A stretch of DNA of 64,000 nt from Marinicrinis sediminis (GCF_042685085.1 NZ_JBHUMM010000005.1:1-64000); one strand, 5' to 3'. Positions 41,740 through 51,727 are shown, numbered from the stretch's first letter. Made by a program: numbers and translations. Notes: a model not told the origin generated them from the sequence alone.

Positions 41740-43050
41740 ATGAATCCGCTTGCTCAACAACTGAATGAATCCGTTCAAAAGGAAGACCCGAACGTTTATG
41801 CCATGCTGTCTACTCTCGGGAAGCAAATTTATTTCCCGAAAGAAGGCATCATCAGTCAATCTGCCGAAGCGGCTCAAAAGGCAAAAACCTTCAACGCCAC
41901 GATCGGTATTGCACTGGAAAACAAGAAACCCATGCATCTGGAAGTGATCCAGGAATCACTGTCTGCGTTTGAACCGAAGGACTTGTATCCTTATGCACCA
42001 CCGGCAGGAAAGCCTGAACTGAGAAGCTTGTGGAAAGAAAAAATGCTGAAGGAAACCCCCTCGCTTGCCGGGAAGAGCTTCAGTAATCCAATCGCAACCA
42101 ACGCGCTGACACATGGGTTGAGCATCGTGGCTGACCTGTTTGTAGATCAAGGGGATGCCGTTATCATCCCCGATAAAAATTGGGAAAACTATGAGCTGAC
42201 TTTCCAGATTAGACGCGGAGCAGAGATGGTCTATTATCCGCTATACAATGAGGAGCGCGCGTTCCATGCAGAAGCCCTCAAGGAAGCCATCCTCAGTCAG
42301 AAAGATAAAGGAAAAGCGATTGTTGTCCTTAACTTCCCGAACAATCCGACCGGGTATACACCTGGGCAGAAGGAAGCCGACAGCATTATCCAAGCGCTGC
42401 TCGCAGGAGCCGAAGCTGGCATTCGAACCGTTGTCGTAACTGACGATGCTTATTTCTCCCTTTTCTTCGAGGAGGACTCTCTGCACGAATCGATCTTCGG
42501 GAAGCTGGCCAATCTGCATCCGAATGTGCTTGCTATCAAGATCGACGGCGCGACCAAGGAAGAGTATGTATGGGGTTTCCGCGTAGGCTTTATTACGTAT
42601 GCCCATGAGAATCCAACCGTTCTTCATGTGTTAGAGCAAAAGACGATGGGGATTGTTCGTGCAACCATCTCTAGCGGTCCGCATCCATCCCAGACCTTTG
42701 TGCTGAAAGCGCTGCAGGATCCTCGTTTTGAAGCACAAAAGCAGGAAAAATATGACATCATGAAAAAACGCGCCAATCGCACGAAGGAAGTGCTGGATAG
42801 CGGGAAATTTGATGACGCCTGGGATTACTATCCGTTTAACTCCGGCTATTTCATGTGTCTCAAATTGAAAACCGTCCATCCCGAAACCTTGCGTACGCAT
42901 CTGCTCGAACAATACGGCATCGGCACCATCGCGCTGGGAGATACCGATCTGCGTGTTGCCTTTTCCTGTATCGAAGAACAGGATCTGGCGCAACTGTTTG
43001 AAACGATCTACCAGGGTGTACAGGATCTGGAGCAGGTCGCAGCGAAATAA
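41740..43050 (+). CDS. Class I/II PLP aminotransferase
   Basis: A 436-residue fold-type I aminotransferase. Seen are NFPNNPTGYTPG (substrate and PLP contact), VVTDDAYFSLFF, and the Schiff-base Lys probably in KIDGATKEEYVWGFRVG. The substrate is not predictable; aromatic amino acids or aspartate are possible. ATG 41740 is chosen because GGAAGG lies 9 nt upstream; ATG 41731 abuts the box. It is monocistronic with its own terminator. Confidence 0.85.
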   Translation: MNPLAQQLNESVQKEDPNVYAMLSTLGKQIYFPKEGIISQSAEAAQKAKTFNATIGIALENKKPMHLEVIQESLSAFEPKDLYPYAPPAGKPELRSLWKEKMLKETPSLAGKSFSNPIATNALTHGLSIVADLFVDQGDAVIIPDKNWENYELTFQIRRGAEMVYYPLYNEERAFHAEALKEAILSQKDKGKAIVVLNFPNNPTGYTPGQKEADSIIQALLAGAEAGIRTVVVTDDAYFSLFFEEDSLHESIFGKLANLHPNVLAIKIDGATKEEYVWGFRVGFITYAHENPTVLHVLEQKTMGIVRATISSGPHPSQTFVLKALQDPRFEAQKQEKYDIMKKRANRTKEVLDSGKFDDAWDYYPFNSGYFMCLKLKTVHPETLRTHLLEQYGIGTIALGDTDLRVAFSCIEEQDLAQLFETIYQGVQDLEQVAAK

Positions 43051-43081
43051 GCACTTATATTCATGATTGATAGACTCACCC

Positions 43082-43144
43082 ACCTTTTCCCTGGATGGCA
43101 GGCTTCTGTATCAGCCTTCCCTTCCAGGCCGAAAAGGTTTTTTT
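43082..43144 (+). terminator. Terminator of the aminotransferase gene
   Basis: ACCTTTTC (43082-43089) pairs with GAAAAGGT (43131-43138), with an inner CCTGGA/TCCAGG stem, and seven T follow. Confidence 0.88.
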
Positions 43145-43316
43145 CATTTATCGTGCTGCAGGCCTCGATTCGAATCTGACGGATTTGTTTATACTTTTGT
43201 AAGGTTTCATCTGTATACTACGGGGAGTACCCATTCCGATACCCGATACCAAATTACGCAGCCCGGAATGACCGGAATTCGAATGCTAAAAACAGACAAA
43301 CCGTGAGGTGAGAAGC

Positions 43317-44498
43317 ATGTCCCGTTTGAGTAAAACCGTTCTCTTCGTCAGCTTGCCCGTGATCGTGCTGGCCGGTCTGATTTACTTCTTCTATGATCGA
43401 TACCAGCAGCAAGAGGTCCAGGCCGCACAGAATCTGATCTCCCAAATTGCAGACCAGACTGGTGTAGAGTTGACCACAGCCACCTTTGCAGGCGGATGCT
43501 TTTGGTGCATGGAGCCCCCGTTTGAGAAGCTGGACGGAGTCTATCACGTCATTTCGGGCTATACAGGTGGAGAGGAAGCAGATCCAACCTATGAGCAGGT
43601 ATCCAGTGGAACAACCGGACATCTGGAAGCCGTGCAGGTTCATTACAACCCGGAACAGATTCACTATTCCGATCTTCTCCAGGTGTTCTGGCGACAGATC
43701 AATCCGACTGATGACGGTGGCCAATTCGTTGATCGGGGCGAATCGTACCGCAGCGCAATCTTCTATCAGGATATGGAGCAAAAGCAGCTCGCCATCGATT
43801 CACGTGACCAATTGCAAGATTCCGGCAGATTCCAGGCCCCTATCGTAACTGAAATTGTGGAGGCCGGCATCTTCTACCCCGCGGAAGAATACCATCAGGA
43901 TTACTACAAGAAGAACGCCCTGCGCTATTCGTATTACCGAGATGGATCTGGAAGAGATGATTATCTGGAGCAGACTTGGGGGGATGAACGCGAGTATGAG
44001 CCACAAATCTCACTGGATGATTCCCTTATCCCCTCCTTCAACAAAGCGGAAAGACTGAAAGAGCTTACTGATCTTCAATACGAAGTTACCCAGGAAGATG
44101 GTACAGAAAGAGCTTACGAGAATGAATACTGGGATCTGAAAGAACCCGGCATCTATGTCGATATCGTTTCCGGCGAAGCCTTGTTCAGCTCAACGGACAA
44201 GTATGATTCCCATACAGGTTGGCCGAGTTTCACCAAGCCCCTTGAACCCAACCATATCGTGTATGAGGAAGACCGCAGTCTGATCGCTGTTCGAATAGAG
44301 GTCCGCAGCCGGTATGCTGATTCCCATCTCGGTCACGTATTTGAAGACGGTCCTGAGCCTACCGGACTTCGATACTGTATCAATTCCGCAGCCTTGCGCT
44401 TTATTCCAGCCTCTGAATTGGAAGCGAAAGGATATGGGGCCTATGCCCCGCTGTTCGAAACCGGAAACGGAACCGAAACCGGAACTAAAACCGAATAA
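43317..44498 (+). CDS. msrAB: Membrane-anchored methionine sulfoxide reductase MsrA-MsrB fusion
   Basis: A 393-residue fusion that would repair oxidised methionine outside the cytoplasm. Residues about 6-26 are a membrane anchor. Residues about 53-210 are MsrA with the catalytic Cys in GGCFWCMEP. Residues about 240-375 are MsrB with HTGWPSF, RSRYADSHLGHVF and the catalytic Cys in RYCINSAALRF. The two Cys-x2-Cys zinc motifs of many MsrB proteins are absent (DIVSGEALF). ATG 43317 follows GAGGTG at 8 nt; GTG 43308 overlaps that box. Partner thioredoxin-like genes are not nearby. Confidence 0.92.
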   Translation: MSRLSKTVLFVSLPVIVLAGLIYFFYDRYQQQEVQAAQNLISQIADQTGVELTTATFAGGCFWCMEPPFEKLDGVYHVISGYTGGEEADPTYEQVSSGTTGHLEAVQVHYNPEQIHYSDLLQVFWRQINPTDDGGQFVDRGESYRSAIFYQDMEQKQLAIDSRDQLQDSGRFQAPIVTEIVEAGIFYPAEEYHQDYYKKNALRYSYYRDGSGRDDYLEQTWGDEREYEPQISLDDSLIPSFNKAERLKELTDLQYEVTQEDGTERAYENEYWDLKEPGIYVDIVSGEALFSSTDKYDSHTGWPSFTKPLEPNHIVYEEDRSLIAVRIEVRSRYADSHLGHVFEDGPEPTGLRYCINSAALRFIPASELEAKGYGAYAPLFETGNGTETGTKTE

Positions 44499-44519
44499 AC
44501 CAAGCAACGAATACGTCAA

Positions 44520-44585
44520 AAAAACAACCAACACATCCTTTGTCTGTCATGTGACCAGACATCCAGACGTGTTGGTTGGTTGTGT
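44520..44585. terminator. Bidirectional terminator between msrAB and lepB
   Basis: ACCAACAC (44527-44534 region) pairs with GTGTTGGT, extended by AACA/TGTT, with seven T on the minus strand and GTGTTT on the plus strand. It serves both convergent genes. Confidence 0.85.
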
Positions 44586-45125
44586 TTAATCATATCTCAG
44601 GAGCTGAAAATCAGGAAATGGCCAATATATCAGGTCTGCTCTGCCCACAATATCGTCTGCAGGAATGAATCCAATTTCTCTGCTGTCCTTGCTATATGGA
44701 CGATTATCCCCCATGACAAAATACTGGTCTTCCGGTACCGTCTTCAAGGGATCATTGGAATAATTGTATTGACGACCCTGCTCGATTTCCCTTCGCACGG
44801 CTTCTTCCAGATAAGGTTCTTCGAGTTTCTCTCCGTTAATCAGCACGTCGTCGCCCTTGACTTCAATCGTTTCGCCCGGCAGAGCAATAATCCGTTTGAT
44901 AAAATCTCTGCCGTCGGGTGAATGAAGCACGATGACTTCTCCACGTTTAGGTTCCCGAAAATCATAGATAATCTTGTTCACAATAATGCGTTCCCCATCA
45001 TAAAAATTGGGCTCCATGGACTGTCCTTCCACCTGATAATTGCCCAACAAAAACGTCTTTATAAGTAAAACAAGCACGAGTGCAATGGCAATCGTCTTGA
45101 TCCAGTCCAACAGTTCTCTGATCAT
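44586..45125 (-). CDS. lepB: Signal peptidase I
   Basis: A 179-residue membrane-anchored serine protease that removes signal peptides. It has one N-terminal membrane segment (IAIALVLVLLIKTFLL), catalytic Ser in GQSMEPN, catalytic Lys in RDFIKRIIALPG and the VMGDNRPYSKDSR box; the single-anchor small form matches B. subtilis Sip proteins. ATG 45125 is chosen with GGAAGA about 8 nt upstream; 18 further in-frame codons upstream are not typical of the family. Confidence 0.95.
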   Translation of the reverse strand: MIRELLDWIKTIAIALVLVLLIKTFLLGNYQVEGQSMEPNFYDGERIIVNKIIYDFREPKRGEVIVLHSPDGRDFIKRIIALPGETIEVKGDDVLINGEKLEEPYLEEAVRREIEQGRQYNYSNDPLKTVPEDQYFVMGDNRPYSKDSREIGFIPADDIVGRADLIYWPFPDFQLLRYD

Positions 45126-45230
45126 CGGTCTTCTTCCATCTCCCTGTAGATAGCGTTTCTGGTTGTCACACGCAATCATTCTTTTCTAGCATAACAGAGT
45201 AGTCAAGAAAAAACAAAGCCTTCTGTCCGC

Positions 45231-46469
45231 CTATATCCTCTCCTGCTCTTTGCTTAGCTTTCGTCTCAGTACCCCTATAAAGTACAAACGTGACAACACG
45301 AGCGCTGCGAAAACCAAGATGACACTCCAGATACTCCAGGCAAGCACGAGCAGCCAAATGCCGATCCAGATGGCCCCTACCGCATACAGCCAAAAGGATA
45401 CGCTGCTGGCTGCTGCCACGGGCTCCTCGGGAGATATGGCATAAGAGTGCCAAATACGCTTGTCTGTCATGCGTCTGGCGTACACCGTCAGCTGAACGGC
45501 AGTTACGTACCATCCAGCTGCTGCAAACAGCAGGGTAACCACCGTTGTTGAACTGACCCCCATCAACAGGGCCACAACGAGCCATTGCCTCAATATAATG
45601 CCAGCTTCTTCCCCTCTGATGAACAGCTTGCTATTCAGATGATGAAATTTCCACTCTGAACGAAAGGGAAGCCATTTTGTCCGGTGTCCCAGCCAGAGCG
45701 CAACACGAGAGACCCGCTTCGTATCAGCTTGCAGGAACGGTACATCCACAAATAACTGGAGTGTGCGATAAACACGGGCCCGATCCCGTTTCTCAGACTG
45801 GATAAGGTACTCCCATGGTAGAGGGTGACGCGGCAAAAAGACAGCTGCCAACAACACGATTACCACAAACAATACCAGCACGAGCAGTGCTTCCACCGTT
45901 CCGCGGGCAAAAAATAAAAACAGGATCAAAAACATGGCTATTCTGCGAACCTGCAGTAGTAATACACGTTGCACAGTGGCAACGAGACTCACTTCTATCC
46001 ATCTTCCCCACACATTTAGCAGCTGCAGGACCAGAAGCCCGGCATACACCCAGACGAATAGCAGAAGCGACAAGTCAGCTTCATCTATCCACAGCCGATA
46101 GAGCGGCCACAGCAAAAACCAGGGCAACAAGATCAGGACCGATTTCAACAACCAGGCTCTGCGCATGATCATGCCCATATACGGAGACATCGGAATCGGA
46201 TTGGCCATCAAAAAAACAAGATCGGCCTCCTGCAGGTACGTACGCAGCGGGGTGATCAGCACAAATGGCAGCAAAACCAGTACAGCTACCCAGACAAAAG
46301 GGAAATCTGCCGGAAACGCATCGAGCAGCTTTTGATAGTAATAGATAAACACGCTTCCGCAGGCACCGGCAAAAAACAAAAACCCGCTGCTCAGCACATA
46401 TCGCAGAAACGGTAGTACCTTGCCCCAAAATTGCTGTCTTCGCTGCTTGTACAAAGCATCCATATTCAT
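45231..46469 (-). CDS. ecsB: ABC transporter permease EcsB
   Basis: A 412-residue polytopic membrane protein with at least eight hydrophobic segments, matching EcsB, partner of EcsA. In B. subtilis the Ecs transporter affects secretion, competence and membrane-protease activity. The ATG overlaps the ecsA stop by ATGA. Its position beside lepB fits a protein-export neighbourhood. The transported substrate is unknown. Confidence 0.88.
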   Translation of the reverse strand: MNMDALYKQRRQQFWGKVLPFLRYVLSSGFLFFAGACGSVFIYYYQKLLDAFPADFPFVWVAVLVLLPFVLITPLRTYLQEADLVFLMANPIPMSPYMGMIMRRAWLLKSVLILLPWFLLWPLYRLWIDEADLSLLLFVWVYAGLLVLQLLNVWGRWIEVSLVATVQRVLLLQVRRIAMFLILFLFFARGTVEALLVLVLFVVIVLLAAVFLPRHPLPWEYLIQSEKRDRARVYRTLQLFVDVPFLQADTKRVSRVALWLGHRTKWLPFRSEWKFHHLNSKLFIRGEEAGIILRQWLVVALLMGVSSTTVVTLLFAAAGWYVTAVQLTVYARRMTDKRIWHSYAISPEEPVAAASSVSFWLYAVGAIWIGIWLLVLAWSIWSVILVFAALVLSRLYFIGVLRRKLSKEQERI

Positions 46470-47209
46470 GTTACCCGACCATCCAGTACACGCAATTCAA
46501 AAATCCGATCCAATCCCGCTTTCGGCTCTCCGCACAGGGTTCTCAGCTCGCTTAGTGTCCCACTCGCATTGACACGCCCTTGATCCAGAATAATGAACTG
46601 GTCCCCATACTTCTCGATCGTAGACAAAATATGAGAGCTCATTAAGATGCCCGCTCCTTCTTTTCGCTCCTTGTCCAGCTTCTCCAGTAGGGAACGCATT
46701 GCAAGCGGGTCCAGTCCGAGAAACGGCTCGTCTATGATATATACATCCGGTTTGGCTAAAAACGCATTCATGATCATCAGCTTCTGCTTCATTCCTTTGG
46801 ATAAATAGGCAGACAATTTCTTCTGATGCTTCGTCATCTGGAAGCGCTCCAGCAGCTCCTCCGTCTGTTTCTGAAAGTCAGCCCGGGACAAATTGCGAGA
46901 CATCGCGGTCATCTCCATATGCTCCAGCACCGTGAGTTCTTCATAAATGAGTGGAGATTCGGGTACATACGCATAGGTTTGCCGGTAGGCCATGGGATCT
47001 TCATCCAGTCTCTTGCCATGCAAGGTCACGCTCCCCGAGTGGGGCTTCATCATGCCCAATATATGCTTGATGGTGGTACTTTTGCCTGCTCCGTTCAATC
47101 CGATCAATCCGACCATTTGCCCTGCGGACACTTGCAGATTAACCTCATGCAGCACCGGCTTGTTGATGCTGTATCCACCTGTCAAATTCTCTACTTTCAG
47201 TAAGGTCAT
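46466..47209 (-). CDS. ecsA: ABC transporter ATP-binding protein EcsA
   Basis: A 247-residue ATPase with Walker A GLNGAGKSTT, signature LSKGMKQKL, Walker B VYIIDEPFLGLDP and the switch His in MSSHILST. AGGAGGAGAG precedes ATG. It is the first gene of the ecsAB pair. Confidence 0.93.
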   Translation of the reverse strand: MTLLKVENLTGGYSINKPVLHEVNLQVSAGQMVGLIGLNGAGKSTTIKHILGMMKPHSGSVTLHGKRLDEDPMAYRQTYAYVPESPLIYEELTVLEHMEMTAMSRNLSRADFQKQTEELLERFQMTKHQKKLSAYLSKGMKQKLMIMNAFLAKPDVYIIDEPFLGLDPLAMRSLLEKLDKERKEGAGILMSSHILSTIEKYGDQFIILDQGRVNASGTLSELRTLCGEPKAGLDRIFELRVLDGRVT

Positions 47210-47303
47210 GCTTTATCTCTCCTCCTGCCAATCCAACTGCCTCTCCTGTGTATGATGTACAAGGATGTTTCTTTTCTCCAATTATATCGAATGCCTCGTA
47301 TGA

Positions 47304-47498
47304 ATGCGAATTGTCAATAATGAAGCGGAAGAAGAAAACTATGAGATCATTTATGTAAGCAGCACCGAGATATTTGAGGGTGATGCTATTTCCTTTATTG
47401 GGGTTCCCACCATTCATTCCGGTTTTGATAATGTGGGTGGCGGTTTTACCAATAGCATTATCGTCGTAGGCAGCTATGTAGAAATCGTTGAAGAATAG
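47304..47498 (+). CDS. Doubtful small acidic protein, 64 residues
   Basis: An open frame in the 464-bp gap between ecsA and the SLH gene. The product is acidic and strand-rich (YEIIYVSSTEIFEGD, NSIIVVGSYVEIVEE). It has no clear ribosome box before ATG 47304 and no recognisable family, but codon use and amino-acid pattern look protein-like and a terminator follows at 47561. It may be real or chance; the rest of the gap holds nothing else. Confidence 0.3.
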   Translation: MRIVNNEAEEENYEIIYVSSTEIFEGDAISFIGVPTIHSGFDNVGGGFTNSIIVVGSYVEIVEE

Positions 47499-47560
47499 CC
47501 TGTATAGGAAATGACAAACAAAGAATCGTCACCTATATTAACGAATCATGACCCTATTGA

Positions 47561-47589
47561 AAAGGGGAGCCGCAACTGGGCTCCCCTTT
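47561..47589. terminator. Hairpin terminator between the small frame and the SLH gene
   Basis: AAAGGGGAGCC and GGCTCCCCTTT form a perfect 11-bp stem around a 7-nt loop. The T-rich end works best for the minus-strand SLH gene (TTTTC) and could also serve the plus strand. Confidence 0.75.
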
Positions 47590-47673
47590 CGTATTGGCAT
47601 CCGATCCTGGTCAATAGCAGGTTCGATCTTCTCTAACCTTGCTGTCTATCTCTTCATCGCGTGATGAATAGCT

Positions 47674-49206
47674 TTACAGAATCGTAATATGATGAACAGT
47701 CTGCTGGCTGCCTTTCAATGAGATGGACTGGTTTTCTATCAACTTGCTTGCATCTCCGTGAATGGATACTTGCTTGCCAACCGGATAGATGCTGATCTGG
47801 CTGTCCGCGTCCAATTCATCTCGAATCAGAATGGTTGCAAGTTCTCCTTCGCTATTCAGCGTATAGCCTTGCAGATACCCACTTACCTCGAATTGCTCCT
47901 GCTGGGCACGATAAATGACATGGAGCTGACGAACTTGCTGGTCGTGAACGCTGGCCAGGACGATATCGCCAGCTTGCAGATCTTCAAGCCCGATCTTTTC
48001 CCCTTCCATCTTCACGCTTACTTCACTGTGCAAGGTGTAGGACTGTTTCTTCCCATCGACCATCAGCATGATCTGGTCATTGTCATAGACAGACCCGGTT
48101 ACTGTTCCCAGGACAAAGGCCGCTTCGTCATCATCCTTGTCCCCTTCTTCACCGTCTTCATTTTCATCATCGTCCCGATCTTCATCGTGCTCTTCATCAC
48201 GATCCTCATCTTCGTCTTCCCCATGCTCGTCCTGCTCATCCGCGTTCAGTACCTCGACAAATACAATGACACCATTGTACAGGTGGATAAACAGGTCATC
48301 GCCCATTTCAAGGTCCTCTGCGCTCACCTTTTCCCCATCACGAAATACAAATGCGTTCGGGTCCAGGGATAACTCCAGAGCGTCTCCGTCTTTGGTCGCG
48401 ATCACAAGCACCCCGTCCTCAGACTGGGCTGCGAGCGTGCCTCTTTGCGTCATGTTGTCTCCAAAGTCCGGAAGCTGGCGACTGGCACGATCGAGGAAAG
48501 CCGCAATTTCCGCACGATTTACTGGTTTGTTCGGCTGAAATTTCCCGTTCGGGTATCCATAAATGATGCCATTCTCCACCGCAACTGCCACATACCCTCT
48601 TGCACCAGCCGGAATATCATCCTCATCTTTGAAATCAAGCGGATCATTCATGCTTGCCTTCGCTTCTTCCTCCAGCCCCATGGCCTTCACGAGCAAAATC
48701 GTGGTCCATAGTCGATTGGCGGGCTTTTCAAGATGCAGTTTATCCTCCGTTTCAATAAACAGATCATTTTCCAGTGCTGTCGCGATGTAGCCTACGGCAT
48801 TCGGATATTTGCGGTACACCTGATTGGCATCCTTGAAATTCAGTTCAGTTTTCATCGCTTCTTCTGATTCGGCTTCTTCCCGCAGTCCCATCAATCTTAC
48901 TGCGGTCACGATGGCTTCCAGACGGGAAACAGAGCGTTCCGGTTTGAAGGTGCCATCTTCATATCCGTCAAATATACGCTGGGAAGCAAGGCTGGCAATA
49001 TTATGCTGGGCCCATGGAAAACGCTCCAGATCCGAGAAGGTAATCTTCACTTCCACTTTCTGTTTTCCCTTAAAAGAAAATTCATGCTTGATCTTCTCAT
49101 GTCCCTTGCCTTTACCGTGTGCCAATGCGCCGGATGTTCCTCCTGCGATCATGGCCAGTGACAATCCGCCTACCAGTAAGTTCTTCATCCATTTGTTCTG
49201 TGTCAC
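47674..49206 (-). CDS. SLH-domain surface protein with acidic repeat
   Basis: A 510-residue exported protein. Residues 1-29 are a signal peptide (LLVGGLSLAMIAGG...ALAHG). Three S-layer-homology domains follow (about residues 55-245: FDGYEDGTFKPERSVSRLE, then a divergent one, then YGYPNGKFQPNKPVNRAE), which anchor it to the pyruvylated wall polymer. Residues about 320-360 are almost all Asp/Glu with Arg/His, perhaps a calcium-binding stretch, and beta-rich modules flank it. The start is GTG 49206 with GAGGAG about 9 nt upstream. Function beyond anchoring is unknown. Confidence 0.9.
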   Translation of the reverse strand: MTQNKWMKNLLVGGLSLAMIAGGTSGALAHGKGKGHEKIKHEFSFKGKQKVEVKITFSDLERFPWAQHNIASLASQRIFDGYEDGTFKPERSVSRLEAIVTAVRLMGLREEAESEEAMKTELNFKDANQVYRKYPNAVGYIATALENDLFIETEDKLHLEKPANRLWTTILLVKAMGLEEEAKASMNDPLDFKDEDDIPAGARGYVAVAVENGIIYGYPNGKFQPNKPVNRAEIAAFLDRASRQLPDFGDNMTQRGTLAAQSEDGVLVIATKDGDALELSLDPNAFVFRDGEKVSAEDLEMGDDLFIHLYNGVIVFVEVLNADEQDEHGEDEDEDRDEEHDEDRDDDENEDGEEGDKDDDEAAFVLGTVTGSVYDNDQIMLMVDGKKQSYTLHSEVSVKMEGEKIGLEDLQAGDIVLASVHDQQVRQLHVIYRAQQEQFEVSGYLQGYTLNSEGELATILIRDELDADSQISIYPVGKQVSIHGDASKLIENQSISLKGSQQTVHHITIL

Positions 49207-49400
49207 ACAAACACGCTCCTCGCTTATTATTCAGGCTGATCCCGTTATGGCATACATGCTTGGCTGCATGCTCGGCTTTCCTGCCTGACATACTTGCATG
49301 GCATGCTTTACGGACAATCACCTATGTACAACTAAGCATTCGGAGCGTGTCGTTTTCATTTGGGGGGTGACCAATTGACTAGATTAGCAAGATCCTATCA

Positions 49401-50702
49401 TCAAGGACGCCCTTGGTTTCCTTTTTCCTTGAGCCAGCGTGGAGCCCCCTTGCTTTTCTGATCCCGATGGCGACCTTCTTTTTTGGAAACTTGGGTCTTT
49501 GAGACTGGTTTTTTACGGGATTTCGCCTGCGACCGATTACCGGATTTGAGCTGTTTAGCCTGCTCCGGACTCAGCCACTTCCCTTCATAATAAGCCTGCT
49601 CCACAAGCTCAATCTCCAGTCTGTTCCCCATCCGAACCAGTTCCGCCACTTCCCGCGACGTCGCAAACGTCATGACACGACCAGCAGTCCCCATCCGTCC
49701 GGTGCGTCCTGCACGGTGAACGTATTGATCCGTTGTCAATGCTGGATCAAACTGAATGACGGCTTCGATCTGTTCAATGTCCAGGCCTCTCGAACCCAGG
49801 TCGGTCGTAACCAAAAACGGCACTTTCCCTGAGCGGAACTGCTGAATAATGTGGGCCCGCTCCACCTGTTCCTGATCGCCATAGATCGCCGCGACCTTCA
49901 GTCGGTGGAAGGTCAGCTTCTGCACGATACCGGCAATCTGATCCATTTCATTGGTGAAGATAATCGCCCGGTTCAGCTTCATGGAACGCAGCAGCTTCCT
50001 GAGCATGTCGATCTTCTCTCTCTGCTCACACACGACATAGCCATGCGCAATAGTCGGTGGCAGCTTGTCTTCATGCGGCACATAGACAAACCGGACGGCA
50101 GAGCTCCATGTGTTCAAATAATCCCGCACCGCTTGATTGATGGTCGCCGATACCGCAACCAATTGCCGCTCCTTTAAGGTAGACTGGATGATTTTGCTCA
50201 ATTCATTCTGCTGCTTCAGCGCCAGCATTTGATCCACTTCATCCATGACGATGGCTTGTACCTGATGCATCTTCAGCTTTTTGAGCTCAATCAGTTCCAC
50301 GATGCGGCTGGTGGTTCCAACGACGATTTGCGGATGCTTCTTCAGGTTTTCAATTTGCCGCTGAATATTGACACCCCCGATAAGCGGAATGGCCGCAAGT
50401 CCTGTAACAGATTGCAGATCCCGGATGACGTTCACGATCTGCATCGCCAATTCACGCGTAGGAACGACAATGACCGCTTGCGGTGTTTTGATGTCTGGCT
50501 GTTTCGCAATTCGGGTCATCAGAGGCAGCAAGTAGGCCAGTGTTTTCCCTGATCCGGTATGAGACTGGATGATTGTGTCCTCTTCACCCTGTATCGTAGC
50601 CCATGCAGCCGCCTGAATGGCAGTGGGGGCTGTTTTACCTTCGTTTATCATGAACTCTGACCACTCACTGGGCAGTTGGAGTTCATTCCATGACTCACTC
50701 AT
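49401..50702 (-). CDS. DEAD-box RNA helicase (DEVD variant)
   Basis: A 433-residue ATP-dependent RNA helicase. Motif I is HTGSGKT, Ia PTRELA, II DEVD in place of DEAD, III SAT, and VI HRAGRTGR; the C-terminus is a basic tail (KSRKKPVSKTQVSKKE) for RNA binding. ATG 50702 is chosen with GAGGTG 6 nt upstream; the GTG within that box is rejected. It may act in ribosome assembly or RNA turnover. The overall order of motifs is normal. Confidence 0.93.
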   Translation of the reverse strand: MSESWNELQLPSEWSEFMINEGKTAPTAIQAAAWATIQGEEDTIIQSHTGSGKTLAYLLPLMTRIAKQPDIKTPQAVIVVPTRELAMQIVNVIRDLQSVTGLAAIPLIGGVNIQRQIENLKKHPQIVVGTTSRIVELIELKKLKMHQVQAIVMDEVDQMLALKQQNELSKIIQSTLKERQLVAVSATINQAVRDYLNTWSSAVRFVYVPHEDKLPPTIAHGYVVCEQREKIDMLRKLLRSMKLNRAIIFTNEMDQIAGIVQKLTFHRLKVAAIYGDQEQVERAHIIQQFRSGKVPFLVTTDLGSRGLDIEQIEAVIQFDPALTTDQYVHRAGRTGRMGTAGRVMTFATSREVAELVRMGNRLEIELVEQAYYEGKWLSPEQAKQLKSGNRSQAKSRKKPVSKTQVSKKEGRHRDQKSKGAPRWLKEKGNQGRP

Positions 50703-50743
50703 TTTCAACACCTCATCGATTCATTTCTATCGGTTGACAGCCT

Positions 50744-51517
50744 CTATTTTCGATTGACCATTCTGGACATCCAGCGGTCGAAGAAACGAGGAAATAAGAG
50801 GGCAAATTTTGCAGCCCAGCCTGAATAAAACGGCAAATTCAATTCCAGACGATTGGAGCCGATGATGGCGACCACCCGCTGGGCGACTTTTTCCGGTTTG
50901 AGCAGCATCCACTTCGGCAGATTATTGACATACGTCCCATCCGGGTCCGCAATATGAAAGAACGGTGTCTCAATCGGACCTGGGTTGACCAGAGACACGC
51001 GAATTCCGGAACCTCTTAATTCCTGCCGCAAAGCGGAAGAAAAGCCGATCACCGCATGCTTGGTAGCGGCATAACCCGCTGATTTGGCAGTGCCTACTTT
51101 GCCCGCCAGGGATGCAATATTGATAACATGTCCTTTTCCGCGGCTTCTCATTGCAGGGAGAACGGCTTTCGTACAGCGTACCAAACCGGTATAGTTCACA
51201 TTCATCATCGACTGGATCTCTTCCATCGTCGTTTCCTCCACCGATTTGAACACACCGAAGCCTGCGTTATTGATACATACGTCAATGCACTTCCAATCCG
51301 TCATGATTTGCTGAACGACTCTGGTCACATCCTCTTCCTGTGTGACATCCATCTGGTATACACCACTAGGGCCAGGGATGGAACGGGCAATCTGCTGCAG
51401 GGCAGGCAGAGAACGGGCAGTGAGAATGGGAATGTGACCTCGCTTAGCCACCTCCCGTGCCATTTCAGCGCCGATACCGCTGGACGCCCCTGTAATCCAT
51501 ACAATGCTAGACTCCAT
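50744..51517 (-). CDS. Short-chain dehydrogenase/reductase (DltE/YqjQ-like)
   Basis: A 257-residue classical SDR with WITGASSGIGAEMA, INNAG, catalytic YAATKHA, and a C-terminal extension after position 200 with a hydrophobic stretch. ATG 51517 follows GGAG at 7 nt; 62 more in-frame codons upstream read through the promoter region and are rejected. It is divergent from a LysR regulator with 210 bp between them, so that regulator may control it. Substrate unknown. Confidence 0.88.
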   Translation of the reverse strand: MESSIVWITGASSGIGAEMAREVAKRGHIPILTARSLPALQQIARSIPGPSGVYQMDVTQEEDVTRVVQQIMTDWKCIDVCINNAGFGVFKSVEETTMEEIQSMMNVNYTGLVRCTKAVLPAMRSRGKGHVINIASLAGKVGTAKSAGYAATKHAVIGFSSALRQELRGSGIRVSLVNPGPIETPFFHIADPDGTYVNNLPKWMLLKPEKVAQRVVAIIGSNRLELNLPFYSGWAAKFALLFPRFFDRWMSRMVNRK

Positions 51518-51727
51518 ACTTCTTCTCCGTCCCTTCCCCATGCCGTTTTCATGATCAAATCTCTCGTTAATATACCTTGTTTTCATGAAAATTCCAAGAA
51601 AAATACGGGTTTTCTTTCTTATTGAACCTGACTTCGCTATAATGAAGGACAGGATAGACAGATAAACAAAATAAATACGCTTTTCAATCATGATAAAATT
51701 CATCTATATATGCATGGGGGAGTGCAT

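Noticed and set aside
47145..47417. 90-codon minus-strand frame in the gap before ecsA
   Set aside because: It overlaps the ecsA start in another frame, has no box and no family resemblance.
51518..51703. 62-codon N-terminal extension of the SDR gene
   Set aside because: It runs through the divergent promoter region; ATG 51517 has a good box and begins the normal SDR fold.
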